This document shows positions 8,090 to 17,382 of a stretch of 64,000 nucleotides of DNA, piece by piece. The position numbers and the translations under genes are program-made. Source of the DNA: Christiangramia echinicola DSM 19838 (GTDB lineage: Bacteria > Bacteroidota > Bacteroidia > Flavobacteriales > Flavobacteriaceae); the NCBI RefSeq assembly GCF_000423065.1, contig NZ_AUHG01000018.1:1-64000 (forward strand), in the 5' to 3' direction. The notes below the pieces were generated by a model. The model was not told the DNA's origin. It saw nothing but the letters and a program-made list of their open reading frames with translations, and made no database searches. Numbering within the stretch: position 1 is the first letter of the stretch; each line of letters opens with the position of its first letter.

Positions 8090-10366
8090 TTATTCTTTTA
8101 AAGTAAAAGAACCATCGAATTTTGAATCTGAAGATCCAGCTATGAAGAAATCGAATTCTCCAGGTTCTGCAACATGCTTCAACTCTGAATTATAAAATTT
8201 AAGATCCTCTGCATTCAGCTGGAAAGTCACCGTTTTAGACTCTCCTTTTTTAAGCATGATCTTTTTAAAACCTTTCAGTTCTTTTCCGGGAGGAGTAATG
8301 CTTCTTACTTTATCATGAATATAAAGCTGAACTATCTCCTCGCCGTCATGATCTCCAGTATTAGTTACCGTTGCGCTAAGCTCTATAGCACCAGTTTTTC
8401 CTAGCTCAGAAGAGTTAGCTTTTACATCACTATATTCAAAGGTGGTATAGCTTAACCCAAAACCAAAAGGCAGCAATGGCGAATTTGGAGAATCGAGGTA
8501 ATTAGTTTTAAATTTTTGGAATTCTCCGCTTTCTGGGCCCGGTCTTCCCGTAGTCTTCATTCTATAATGAATAGGAATTTGTCCTACATTTCTTGGCCAG
8601 CTATTGGTCAATTTAGCCGATGGATTAAAATCGCCAAATAGTACATCAGCTACAGCATTTCCGGCTTCAACTCCCGGATGCCAGATCTGTAAAATACTTA
8701 CCGGCAACGCCATTTCTTCTGAAATATCAAGAGGTCTCCCACTCATTAAAACCAGAACAACCGGTTTCCCAGTATGGGCAAGCTCTCTTATTAGTTTTTT
8801 CTGAGAATCTGGTATCGTGATATCTGTACGGCTGGCTGCCTCACCACTCATTTCGGTAGCTTCACCCACCACTGCAACAATTACATCTGAATTTTCAGCC
8901 AGATCAAGAGCCTCCTTCAGTAGGGTTTCAGGAGACTCATCATTGATCTGTATTCTAGGTCCGAAGACATTTACTTTTTTAGCAAAGGTTGTATCATTAG
9001 AAATATTGGCTCCTTTGGCGTAGTTAATATTTGCATCTGGAGCTACATTTTTAAGGCCTTGCAGGATGGGAATAGAAAGAGAAGGATCACCCGTAGGTGC
9101 CCAGGTTCCCAACATATTGTTCTTATTATTAGCCAGGGGACCAACCAATGCAATTTTGGCGTTTTTAGCTAATGGTAAAGTGTTATTATGTTTCTTAAGA
9201 AGAACAAAAGATCTTGTTGCCGCTTTACGGGCAAAATCCCTGTTCTCTTTAGTAAGTATATCCTTTTCCGGTCTGCTTTCATCTGAATATAAATAGGGAT
9301 CATCAAGCAGTCCTAATTTATGTTTTGCTTCCAGAATTCTTCTGGCAGCCTTTGTAATTTGCTCTTCGGAAACCTTTCCTTCATCTACAGACTTCTTTAG
9401 AGTGGTAAGAAAACCTTCTCCTACCATATCCATATCAAGCCCCGCGTTAATTGCCATTGCTGAAACTGCCTGTAGGTCCCCCATTCCGTGGGCGATCATT
9501 TCGTTCACAGAAGTATAATCTGAAACAACAAACCCTCCAAATCCCCATCTATCTCTAAGAAGATCTGTAAGCAGCCATTTATTTCCTGAAGCTGGAATCC
9601 CATCTATATCATTGAACGATGTCATTACACTGGCTACTCCGGCATCTACTGCAGCCTGGTATGGCGGAAGATATTCATTAAACATTTTTAAATGGCTCAT
9701 ATCAACCGAATTATAATCTCTTCCTGCCTCTGCCGCACCATATAACGCCATATGTTTAACGGTTGCGATCATTGTGTTGGGTGCAGTAAGATCTTCTCCC
9801 TGGTAACCTTCTACCATAGCTTTAGCAACCTGAGATCCCAGGTATGGATCTTCACCAGCTCCTTCTGCAATTCGACCCCATCTTGGATCTCTGGCAATAT
9901 CTACCATTGGTGAAAAATTCCAGTTTATACCATCTGCAGTAGCCTCTTTTGCGGCTAATTGAGCTGCTTCTTTCATAAGATCCATATCCCAGCTGGAAGA
10001 AAGCCCTAGCGGAATTGGATAGGTAGTCTTATACCCATGAATAATATCTGATCCTATTAATAAAGGAATTCCTAGCCTGGAAGACTTTACTGCAATTTCC
10101 TGGGCCTGTCTAACTTTTTCCGGGCTGGACACTCCAAAGACCCCTCCAACATTTCCTGCTTTTATCTTTGCTTCTACATCTTCGCTCACTACAGAACCTG
10201 TCGCTACTCCTCCTCCGGGTGTAAGTAAGTTTAGCTGACCGATCTTTTCTTCGAGGGTCATTTTAGACAATAATTCTTCAACCTGAGGAATATTGCTGTT
10301 GGTTTGAGCGATTGCCATTCCACTTAAAAAGATCATGAATAATCCTAGTGTCTTTTTCAATTTCAT
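8090..10366 (-). CDS. bglX: Periplasmic glycoside hydrolase family 3 beta-glucosidase
   Basis: 758 residues from the ATG at 10366. An open frame reaches back to 10483, but only this start gives a signal peptide (MKLKKTLGLFMIFLSGMAIAQ), and the extension would overlap the upstream gene. The GH3 N-terminal barrel has KHMALYGAAEAGRDYN and the nucleophile Asp at about residue 283 in VVSDYTS. The C-terminal domain has GEATEMSGEAASR, the usual acid/base region, and a fibronectin III-like end. It releases glucose from the non-reducing end of beta-glucosides. It is the last gene of the susC-susD-GH144 operon, so sophoro-oligosaccharides (beta-1,2) are the likely natural substrate. That assignment rests on context. 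Confidence 0.9.
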   Translation of the reverse strand: MKLKKTLGLFMIFLSGMAIAQTNSNIPQVEELLSKMTLEEKIGQLNLLTPGGGVATGSVVSEDVEAKIKAGNVGGVFGVSSPEKVRQAQEIAVKSSRLGIPLLIGSDIIHGYKTTYPIPLGLSSSWDMDLMKEAAQLAAKEATADGINWNFSPMVDIARDPRWGRIAEGAGEDPYLGSQVAKAMVEGYQGEDLTAPNTMIATVKHMALYGAAEAGRDYNSVDMSHLKMFNEYLPPYQAAVDAGVASVMTSFNDIDGIPASGNKWLLTDLLRDRWGFGGFVVSDYTSVNEMIAHGMGDLQAVSAMAINAGLDMDMVGEGFLTTLKKSVDEGKVSEEQITKAARRILEAKHKLGLLDDPYLYSDESRPEKDILTKENRDFARKAATRSFVLLKKHNNTLPLAKNAKIALVGPLANNKNNMLGTWAPTGDPSLSIPILQGLKNVAPDANINYAKGANISNDTTFAKKVNVFGPRIQINDESPETLLKEALDLAENSDVIVAVVGEATEMSGEAASRTDITIPDSQKKLIRELAHTGKPVVLVLMSGRPLDISEEMALPVSILQIWHPGVEAGNAVADVLFGDFNPSAKLTNSWPRNVGQIPIHYRMKTTGRPGPESGEFQKFKTNYLDSPNSPLLPFGFGLSYTTFEYSDVKANSSELGKTGAIELSATVTNTGDHDGEEIVQLYIHDKVRSITPPGKELKGFKKIMLKKGESKTVTFQLNAEDLKFYNSELKHVAEPGEFDFFIAGSSDSKFDGSFTLKE

Positions 10367-10373
10367 CTTTATA

Positions 10374-11174
10374 TTATTTTTTTGAATTTTTAAATAGCCA
10401 TTCCAGTAAATATGGTTCTGAGAAAGCTGAATCCCAGCTATTATGATTGTCATTTGGATAAAGTGATAATTTAGCGTTACCACCGGTATGATTAATTACC
10501 CTGGCCATCTCTTTTGATAACCTCGATGGAACCACATCATCTTTTTCTCCATGAAAGATCCAGATATTTAATCCGTCAGGATACTCTTTGGCGATCTCTG
10601 GATTCGCGCCACCACAAATTGCGAAAGCAGCTGCGAACATTTCTGGTTTTTTGTAAAGTATCTCATAAGTTCCCATTCCGCCCATAGAAAGTCCACCTAC
10701 ATATACTTTTTGATCATTAACAAATTTCTGTGCAATTACAGAATCCATCAGCTTCATCACCAGATCCAATGATCTGGTAGGTGCTTCAGTATTTTTAAAA
10801 TCAAAATGAAAAGGCATGGTGTCTCTTTTCACCTCCACCTTGGCCCAGTAATCATCTTTTGGAGCCTGAGGAAAAATTACAATTGCCGGAAACTCTTTCC
10901 TGTTTTCAGCTTTCAGGAAAAGGTCGCTACCATGAACCAACTGAGCTTCATTATCATCTCCTCTTTCACCGGCACCATGAAGTACTAGTACCACAGGATA
11001 CTCTTTGCTTTCAGAAAAATTATCAGGATATAAAATCCTATAATTAAGAGTATCGTTTTCAGAAATGAATTGCTCTCGTTTAAATTCATCCTTAGACTGA
11101 GCATCCATGCTGAACGGTACCAATAACAGGATCACCGCCAGGGCGATCAGTAAATATTTTAATCTATTTTTCAT
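10374..11174 (-). CDS. Exported serine esterase / dienelactone-hydrolase-like protein
   Basis: 266 residues using the ATG at 11174, which gives a signal segment (MKNRLKYLLIALAVILLL, then FSMDAQ). It overlaps the end of the upstream GH144 gene by 11 bp. Alpha/beta-hydrolase features are HGAGERG at the oxyanion region, nucleophile Ser163 in GLSMGG, Asp in HGEKDDVVP and His in NDNHNSW. This pattern is that of PHB-depolymerase/feruloyl-esterase-like proteins found in many PULs. It may remove acyl decorations (succinyl or similar groups are known on cyclic beta-1,2-glucans), but the substrate is an inference. Confidence 0.8.
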   Translation of the reverse strand: MKNRLKYLLIALAVILLLVPFSMDAQSKDEFKREQFISENDTLNYRILYPDNFSESKEYPVVLVLHGAGERGDDNEAQLVHGSDLFLKAENRKEFPAIVIFPQAPKDDYWAKVEVKRDTMPFHFDFKNTEAPTRSLDLVMKLMDSVIAQKFVNDQKVYVGGLSMGGMGTYEILYKKPEMFAAAFAICGGANPEIAKEYPDGLNIWIFHGEKDDVVPSRLSKEMARVINHTGGNAKLSLYPNDNHNSWDSAFSEPYLLEWLFKNSKK

Positions 11175-12543
11175 AAGTAAAACCAAGTTTATTAAGTCCA
11201 TTTTTCACTTCAGGAGCTCCCATAAAAAGGTCCCAGATCAAACCAGTGCGATAATTTTCTATCATTACCACCATTGGCCCCTGATCTATAGCCAGATACC
11301 TATCTGCTACCCATGGTTCACCATCAAGACTGAAGGCATCGTAAAATCCAGCAGGTCCCCAAACCAGTTCATTAAGATCTGTGAAGAAATACCTCATGGC
11401 ATCCATTGATTTTTCAGGAGTGTATGGAATTGAGCCTATTGCTGCCGTTGGTGAAACCACCCCTTTGTCTGTATCTGGAGAATGAGCTGTATAACCTATA
11501 CCATCATCTTCATTACGGGTATAACTGGCGGTTAAACCCCATGAATCTGGACCATAAGTTTTTGAATTATTCGGGTTTTCCTGAGTGTATTCATAATTGA
11601 TCAAGCTGTGATTAACATTCAGATCCCAATAATCGGCATATTTATCTGAAAGTCCTTTAGGATTTAGACCTAGATAAGAGTAATGCGCCCAGAATAATGG
11701 ACCAGCCTTATCTCCGCGAGTATTATGTTTCAGAATTAATGGCATACCATAAGCCTTTTTTTCTGTAGTGATTTTTCCACCGCGCGCCCAGCCTTCATGA
11801 TAGGCCTTAGCATCAATGGCATGATCTGGTGAAGAAGCTGCCAACACATAGGTGATAAGGCATTCGTTATAACCTTCGATCTTAAAATCCATTTCCCACT
11901 CATAAACAGGAGACCAGTGCCAGTAAATACCATTTTTATTATTGGTATACCAGTTCCATTCGATCCCTTTCCATAATTTATCATACTTTTTAGCTACTGC
12001 TTTTTCTTCTTCAGAACCATTCTTCAGGTATTCCCGAACAACGATAAAACCCTGGGCCAGAAAGGAAGTTTCAACAATATCCCCTCCATTATCCTTTTCA
12101 CCAAAAGCCTGAACAGCTCCGGTTTCACCATTAAGCCAGTGTGACCAGGCTCCGTGGAAACGTGGCGTTTTATCTAAAAAATCAGCAATTCTATCCAGTC
12201 TTGCCACTGCCGAATCCCTGGGAATAAAACCTCTCTCAATTCCAGTAACGATACTCATCAATCCAAACCCGGAACCTCCTGTGGTAACTACATGAGCATC
12301 GTTCTTTGGATAATTTCCATCTGGATGATATCTTTCACGAGCCATGCCTGAGTTAGGTTCAGCATAATCCCAGAAATATTTTAAAGTTTGCTTTTGAACT
12401 GTATCCAGTAAAGCTTCTTCAGAAAGCATCTGTTCCTGAGAAATTTCTTCAGCTATAAGTTTTTCAGATCCTTTATCTGAATTCTTACATCCGCATAGAA
12501 GAGAAACTGATATAAATAGAATTAGTAAAGTTTTATTAAGCAT
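11164..12543 (-). CDS. Glucoamylase-like lipoprotein, GH144 type (endo-beta-1,2-glucanase candidate), copy A
   Basis: 459 residues with a lipobox (SLLCGC), so probably an outer-membrane lipoprotein. It contains the 'glycoamylase' domain (PF10091) that defines GH144. Conserved blocks are YFWDYAEPNSGMARER, TTGGSGFG, DNGGDIVETSFLAQG and AIDQGPMVVMIENYRTG. Characterised GH144 enzymes (for example Chitinophaga pinensis Cpin_6279) cut linear beta-1,2-glucan to sophoro-oligosaccharides. It is a close paralogue of the next gene upstream in the operon. Some PF10091 proteins are outside GH144, so the activity is a strong family inference and not proven. Confidence 0.86.
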   Translation of the reverse strand: MLNKTLLILFISVSLLCGCKNSDKGSEKLIAEEISQEQMLSEEALLDTVQKQTLKYFWDYAEPNSGMARERYHPDGNYPKNDAHVVTTGGSGFGLMSIVTGIERGFIPRDSAVARLDRIADFLDKTPRFHGAWSHWLNGETGAVQAFGEKDNGGDIVETSFLAQGFIVVREYLKNGSEEEKAVAKKYDKLWKGIEWNWYTNNKNGIYWHWSPVYEWEMDFKIEGYNECLITYVLAASSPDHAIDAKAYHEGWARGGKITTEKKAYGMPLILKHNTRGDKAGPLFWAHYSYLGLNPKGLSDKYADYWDLNVNHSLINYEYTQENPNNSKTYGPDSWGLTASYTRNEDDGIGYTAHSPDTDKGVVSPTAAIGSIPYTPEKSMDAMRYFFTDLNELVWGPAGFYDAFSLDGEPWVADRYLAIDQGPMVVMIENYRTGLIWDLFMGAPEVKNGLNKLGFTYEK

Positions 12544-12573
12544 TTGGGTTGCTATTGAGTAAATAAATAAATT

Positions 12574-13965
12574 TTAATAGGTGAAACCTAGTTTATCCAA
12601 GCCCGTACTAATTTCGGGGTTGGACATAAATAAATTCCACGGCAACTGGGTTCTGTAATTTTCGATCATAGCAACTATAGGTCCCTGATCTATCGCAAGA
12701 TATCCGTCAGCATACCAATTATACTCTTCAGAAAAAGCATCATAGAATCCCATTTCTCCCCAAAGGTCTTCATGCTGTTCCTCATAAAAATATCTGAGAG
12801 CTGCCATAGATTCTTCAGGAGTATAAGGAAAAGAGGATAATGCGGCAGTGGGAGTAATTACTCCCAAATCATTGGTAGGGCTATGAGCCGCATATCCTTC
12901 TCTACTATCTGAGGCCGTTAGACCCCATGAATTCTCTCCATATCCTTCAAAATTCTTAGGATTGTCTACACTGTAATTATAATTTATCAAAGTGTGAGCT
13001 TCATTCTGTTGCCAGTAATTTGCGTATTGATCCTGTAGATTCCTTGGATCTAATCCAATAAATGAATAATGACTAAAAAATAAAGGTCCGCCAAGAGAAG
13101 AGCCTAAAGGCATATTTATATTATAGTGATTCCTATTAGTGACAATAGAACCGCCAGATGCCCATCCCTGAGTGTATACATCTTTAGAGATCGCATAAGT
13201 GGGTGAAGAAGCGGCCAGCACATAAACTATCAAAGATTCATTCCATCCTTTGATTTGAAGGTCTATGGCAAATTGATTATCTGGAGACCAGTGCCAGTAT
13301 AGCACATTTTCTCCCTGGGTATACCAGGTCCACTCTACTTCTTCCCAGATATTTGTGATCCTGGAATTGATATCATTTTCTTTTTCTGAACCATCATTAA
13401 AATATTCTCTGCAAATTAGTAGCCCCTGTATTAAAAAGGCGGTTTCCACGAGGTCTCCACCATTATCTGTTTCACTGAAAGGCCTGGTCTCGGCAGTACT
13501 GCCTAAATACCAGTGAGAAAATGCACCATGGTATGTAGGTACGGTCTCCAGAAAATCCAGGATTTTCTCTAAACGATCTCTAGCTTCTTCCCGGCTAACC
13601 CAACCACGTTCTACCGCCGTAGGAAACGATGCCAGTCCAAAGCCCGTACCGCCAGTAGTGACTATATCTGCACCCTGACCTCCATACGCATCATCCTGGG
13701 ATCTTTCGCGAGCCATTCCGCTATTAGATTCAGCAAAGTCCCAGAAATACTTAAAGGTTTGTTCCTGCACGAGATCTAGAAGCTCGTTATCTGTAAGAGA
13801 TTCTACGATAGGACCGTCGTCAGTTGAGCCATCATCTGTATTTACGTCATCTGAAGTATCTGGAACATAAGGCTCCTGATATCCTGGTCCAGAATCATCT
13901 GCACAAGACATAAATAACAGTAACCCTGCGAAAAGCCATAACCTGGAAAGATTGGTTTTGAACAT
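12574..13965 (-). CDS. Glucoamylase-like lipoprotein, GH144 type, copy B
   Basis: 463 residues, lipoprotein signal with LLLFMSC, then an acidic Asp/Thr/Gly-rich linker of about 35 residues (DTSDDVNTDDGSTDDG) that is absent from copy A and may extend the enzyme from the membrane. The catalytic domain aligns throughout with copy A: YFWDFAESNSGMARER, TTGGTGFG, DNGGDLVETAFLIQG, AIDQGPIVAMIENYRTQ. The two genes are 30 bp apart, a tandem duplication that has diverged. One copy may act at the surface and the other in the periplasm, or on different chain lengths (inference). Confidence 0.86.
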   Translation of the reverse strand: MFKTNLSRLWLFAGLLLFMSCADDSGPGYQEPYVPDTSDDVNTDDGSTDDGPIVESLTDNELLDLVQEQTFKYFWDFAESNSGMARERSQDDAYGGQGADIVTTGGTGFGLASFPTAVERGWVSREEARDRLEKILDFLETVPTYHGAFSHWYLGSTAETRPFSETDNGGDLVETAFLIQGLLICREYFNDGSEKENDINSRITNIWEEVEWTWYTQGENVLYWHWSPDNQFAIDLQIKGWNESLIVYVLAASSPTYAISKDVYTQGWASGGSIVTNRNHYNINMPLGSSLGGPLFFSHYSFIGLDPRNLQDQYANYWQQNEAHTLINYNYSVDNPKNFEGYGENSWGLTASDSREGYAAHSPTNDLGVITPTAALSSFPYTPEESMAALRYFYEEQHEDLWGEMGFYDAFSEEYNWYADGYLAIDQGPIVAMIENYRTQLPWNLFMSNPEISTGLDKLGFTY

Positions 13966-14046
13966 AGCCGTGTATTTCTCTGCACCAGTATGCTTTTTAT
14001 AGCCAGGGGGCAGAAATTAATAATAATTTGAAAAGTTTGATTAAAT

Positions 14047-14075
14047 AAAGCTCCAGAAACAAATCTGGAGCTTTT
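14047..14075 (-). terminator. Intra-operon hairpin between the LamG gene and the GH144 genes
   Basis: AGCTCCAGA, a 6-base loop and TCTGGAGCT form a 9-bp stem on the minus strand, followed by a short imperfect T tract. It lies just after the LamG stop codon and 80 bp before the GH144 start. It may be a partial terminator or RNA-stability element that keeps the binding genes more abundant than the enzyme genes. Confidence 0.55.
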
Positions 14076-14085
14076 CAACTGTAGA

Positions 14086-15801
14086 TTATTCTGATGCCAT
14101 ATCCTGAATTTCTTCAGGTGTAAGAACTTTATTGTAAAAAGTTAGATCATCCATATAACTTACATCAGACAAATGTCCCCATTCTGTAAAACGTGGGGCA
14201 CCAGACATGATCGATACCAGATCTGTCCCTGTCCAGTCTATTCCGCCAAATTCAGATTCTTTTACAGCCACACCATTAATATATACGGTAGCAGTTGTTT
14301 GAGATATAGTAAATGCAAGATGTACCCATCCAGCATCATTAGCCACATCTGCAGCAGTTCCGCCATCAACCCAGGTGTCAGCGGTACCGTCACCAACGTT
14401 CAATTTAAATCTCTGAAATCCATCGGCGCCATTTTCACGAAAAAATCTAAATCCTGAAGTTCGGTCGTTCTGTGCATCGGGACTATCACCATCCTCCGGT
14501 CCTACTACGATAATACCAGCACGGTTAGGACTGGCATTTACCTTATACCAAAATGCCGCACTAAAGTTAGGACTCAATAAGCCTTCAGAAGACATTGTTA
14601 AATAGGATCCTTCAGCTCCCGCATAGGCATTAGTACCTTCCACGGATTCTCCAGCAAAACCAGGATTACCTACAACAGTAACCTCACGATTAGAAGCTGC
14701 ATCCTGATATGATCCATCAAATGAAATTTTCAATGTTTCTGAAGATGCGCTTATCAGGCTCTGTATTTCTTCCTGTGAAAGCGCAGCATCAAAGAATCTT
14801 AACTCATCAATTGAACTTGTATCATGCAAGTGATTCCAGTAACTAAAAGTCTCTCCTCCAGCACCGATAGTCAACTGCTCAACTCCGGTCCAGTCTATAG
14901 CCATTCCAGCCATATTTCCGGTGTTAACCGGCATACCATCCAGGTAGATCACAGTTTCTTCTGAAGTTACGGTAAAAGCTACATGCACCCATTCGTCTGA
15001 GTTCGGGTCTATAGTACCACCATCATTCCATACTTCACCAGCGCCGGTACCAACATTCAACTTAATTGTTTGTGCATCAGCATTTCCTTCACGGAAAAGC
15101 CTAAACCCCTGTGTACGATTTTCATCGGCACCTGCTACCAAAATCCCTGCGCGATCTGGATCTCCACTTACTTTATACCAGAAAGTTGCGGTAAATTCAG
15201 TGCCTATAGATCCATCAAAAGGGTAATTTAAGTAAGAATCTGAAGCCCCGGTAAATGAGTTGGAACCAAGGAAGGATTCACCCGCAAAGCTTAAGTTACC
15301 GGTCACCTCTGAGCTTTTCAGAGTAATAAGGTCTACATAGTCACCATCGAAAGGCATATATAGAAACTCATTCTGAAATTTTGGAGTATATGGAGGTTCT
15401 TTACTAAAATTTACTGTTTTTGAAGTACTATTTCCATCCATATCTGTTGCCTTTATGGTAACCGAATGGTCCCCATTGGCAATATTATCATATGTAAGTT
15501 CTTCATTTACGATTCTATAATCTAAAAAATCGTTCATGGTAGCGATTACATTTCCATCTACCATTACTTCGATATTATCTATTTCAATATCATCAACTAC
15601 CTTGAACTTAATATCAACACTGGATATTTCATCTAAGACCTTAATGGTATTTCCATCAAGAGGAGCGCTAATTGTCACCTCGGGAGCACCCATATCTGCG
15701 CCTGCCTCTACAGGCGTAATTGGATCAATTCCATCACTACATGATGTTAACATCACGCATATAGAAAACAACCCTATAAATAATTTAAATATGTTTTTCA
15801 T
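14086..15801 (-). CDS. LamG-domain surface lipoprotein, likely glycan-binding (SusE/F position)
   Basis: 571 residues with a lipoprotein signal (SICVMLTSC). An Ig-like domain (about residues 40-135, with DNIEVMVDGNVIA and ATDMDGNST) is followed by two LamG/concanavalin-A-like jelly rolls (about 145-340 and 355-568). Each LamG unit repeats the blocks ATFWYKV/AAFWYKV, AGILVAG/AGIIVVG, EWVHVAFT/GWVHLAFT and SIDEL/YMDDL, so the protein holds an internal duplication. It lies directly after susD, where surface glycan-binding proteins are usual. No catalytic residues were seen, so binding is the likely role. Confidence 0.8.
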   Translation of the reverse strand: MKNIFKLFIGLFSICVMLTSCSDGIDPITPVEAGADMGAPEVTISAPLDGNTIKVLDEISSVDIKFKVVDDIEIDNIEVMVDGNVIATMNDFLDYRIVNEELTYDNIANGDHSVTIKATDMDGNSTSKTVNFSKEPPYTPKFQNEFLYMPFDGDYVDLITLKSSEVTGNLSFAGESFLGSNSFTGASDSYLNYPFDGSIGTEFTATFWYKVSGDPDRAGILVAGADENRTQGFRLFREGNADAQTIKLNVGTGAGEVWNDGGTIDPNSDEWVHVAFTVTSEETVIYLDGMPVNTGNMAGMAIDWTGVEQLTIGAGGETFSYWNHLHDTSSIDELRFFDAALSQEEIQSLISASSETLKISFDGSYQDAASNREVTVVGNPGFAGESVEGTNAYAGAEGSYLTMSSEGLLSPNFSAAFWYKVNASPNRAGIIVVGPEDGDSPDAQNDRTSGFRFFRENGADGFQRFKLNVGDGTADTWVDGGTAADVANDAGWVHLAFTISQTTATVYINGVAVKESEFGGIDWTGTDLVSIMSGAPRFTEWGHLSDVSYMDDLTFYNKVLTPEEIQDMASE

Positions 15802-15818
15802 TTTCTATTAAATTTTCA

Positions 15819-17372
15819 TTAGTTATTATTAACTATCTCCCCTAATATTGGGAATTCATCTATCTGGTCTTGATGATAGGTAACAAATGCTTTATCTGGT
15901 GTAAAAGTTCTACCTCCAAAACTCAGTTCATCATATCTTCCCAGTCTAACCATATCAAAAAATCGTTTACCCCATTCCAACGCAAGTTCTGCATATTTTT
16001 CATCTACCAGTTGATCTAAAGTAACTCCATTTATAGGTTGCAAACCAGCTCTCTCTCTAACCTGGTTTACGGCTTCATCTGCTGAAATTGAAGATGGCGA
16101 CGCGCCCTGTATTACAGCTTCAGCATACATTAGTAGTGTCTCAGCATAGCGATAAACTATATAATGCTTATTACTTCCATAAGCCGTACGTCCAGGTATT
16201 AATTGATTACTTGGCAAGTAATGTTTCCCACTTGAAAAGATATGTCTTGCATTATCCCTAAGAACATCTCCATCTCTTGTAGTTGGAGAAACAAAGTCTG
16301 GAAGAGATTCTGCGGTATAGGAGGTTGTATTGATTATACTATCAATACCATTTTGAGTAAACAGGACTGAAGTTTCCAAACGCTCTGTTTCTCCCCTATC
16401 TAACATGAAGGTAACATATTTCATACTTGGCTCAAAAAAGCCCCATCCTGCTCCAGCACCGGAAACGGCAGGCGTCCAGCCATTCGGACCATACGGCGCA
16501 TAAAGATGGGAAACTCTGTCACCAGTTCCTTCACCAAAATCTGAATACTGAAATTCATAAAGACTTTCATTGCTTAGTTTGCCGGGAGTTTTAAAAAGTT
16601 CGTAAAAATCAGGGTATAGACTGAATTTACCAGAATCTATTATTTCTCCGGTAGCGTCTGCAACTGCCTGATAATTCTCCAATTCCTGGTTAGCTAAAGC
16701 CTTAATGTGTAAAGCGGTATATTTTGTAACACCTCCAGGCAAATCGGTACGTTCATTAGGCCTCATGTCTAACAAGAATGGAATTGCCTCATCCATCTGA
16801 TCTGATAAATGTTGCATAACTTCATCTTTAGAAGGAACACTAGTTACGTCTGCAAATTCATCAAGATTTGAAGATTGAGGGATAAAAACCGCTCCATAAA
16901 CCTGTGACAATTGAAACAGTAGTACAGCTCTTAATACTTTCGCTTCAGCGATATACTGTTCTCCCAAGGCCTGGCCATCCTCATCTGCAAATTCCATATA
17001 TCTTTCTATTTGCTCCATGGCAGTATGGGCACGAATTATATCTTCATAATAGGTTTCCCATAAAGTTCTGGAACCAAAAAAGGAATTATCATATACGTAG
17101 CGATCCTGATTTTTAAGACCTTGTTGATCTCCAGCGGCATTCACATCATCCCCTCTGGTTGATACCACTAATGGTTGTTCCCAACCTCTAGCGGCTACAG
17201 ATTGGTAGACACCAATAAGAGAGAAAATCATGTCTTCAGTTTGTGTAAAATCTGTTCCCCCTGCAAAATTATTATTAAGTTCAGGTTGATCTAATTCATC
17301 TGCACAGCCTGCCAGTAGCAAACCTAGCATTGCTAAAAACAAATGGAATCGTTTTATTTTAAAATATCTCAT
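15819..17372 (-). CDS. susD: RagB/SusD family nutrient-uptake outer-membrane lipoprotein
   Basis: 517 residues with a lipoprotein signal (LGLLLAGC). SusD features are an N-terminal TPR-like helical region (LRAVLLFQLSQVYGAVF), the loop TDLPGGVTKYTALHIKALANQE, and the family's C-terminal region with YRYAETLLMYAEAV, VNQVRERAGL and LALEWGKRFFDMVRLGRYDEL. Family members cap the SusC transporter and bind oligosaccharides at the surface. It is 10 bp from the susC stop codon and is co-transcribed. The symbol denotes the family and not starch specificity. Confidence 0.93.
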   Translation of the reverse strand: MRYFKIKRFHLFLAMLGLLLAGCADELDQPELNNNFAGGTDFTQTEDMIFSLIGVYQSVAARGWEQPLVVSTRGDDVNAAGDQQGLKNQDRYVYDNSFFGSRTLWETYYEDIIRAHTAMEQIERYMEFADEDGQALGEQYIAEAKVLRAVLLFQLSQVYGAVFIPQSSNLDEFADVTSVPSKDEVMQHLSDQMDEAIPFLLDMRPNERTDLPGGVTKYTALHIKALANQELENYQAVADATGEIIDSGKFSLYPDFYELFKTPGKLSNESLYEFQYSDFGEGTGDRVSHLYAPYGPNGWTPAVSGAGAGWGFFEPSMKYVTFMLDRGETERLETSVLFTQNGIDSIINTTSYTAESLPDFVSPTTRDGDVLRDNARHIFSSGKHYLPSNQLIPGRTAYGSNKHYIVYRYAETLLMYAEAVIQGASPSSISADEAVNQVRERAGLQPINGVTLDQLVDEKYAELALEWGKRFFDMVRLGRYDELSFGGRTFTPDKAFVTYHQDQIDEFPILGEIVNNN

Positions 17373-17382
17373 AGCTGTTTTT

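Noticed and set aside
10367-10483. 39-codon N-terminal extension of the GH3 gene
   Set aside because: It overlaps the esterase gene and would precede a good signal peptide.
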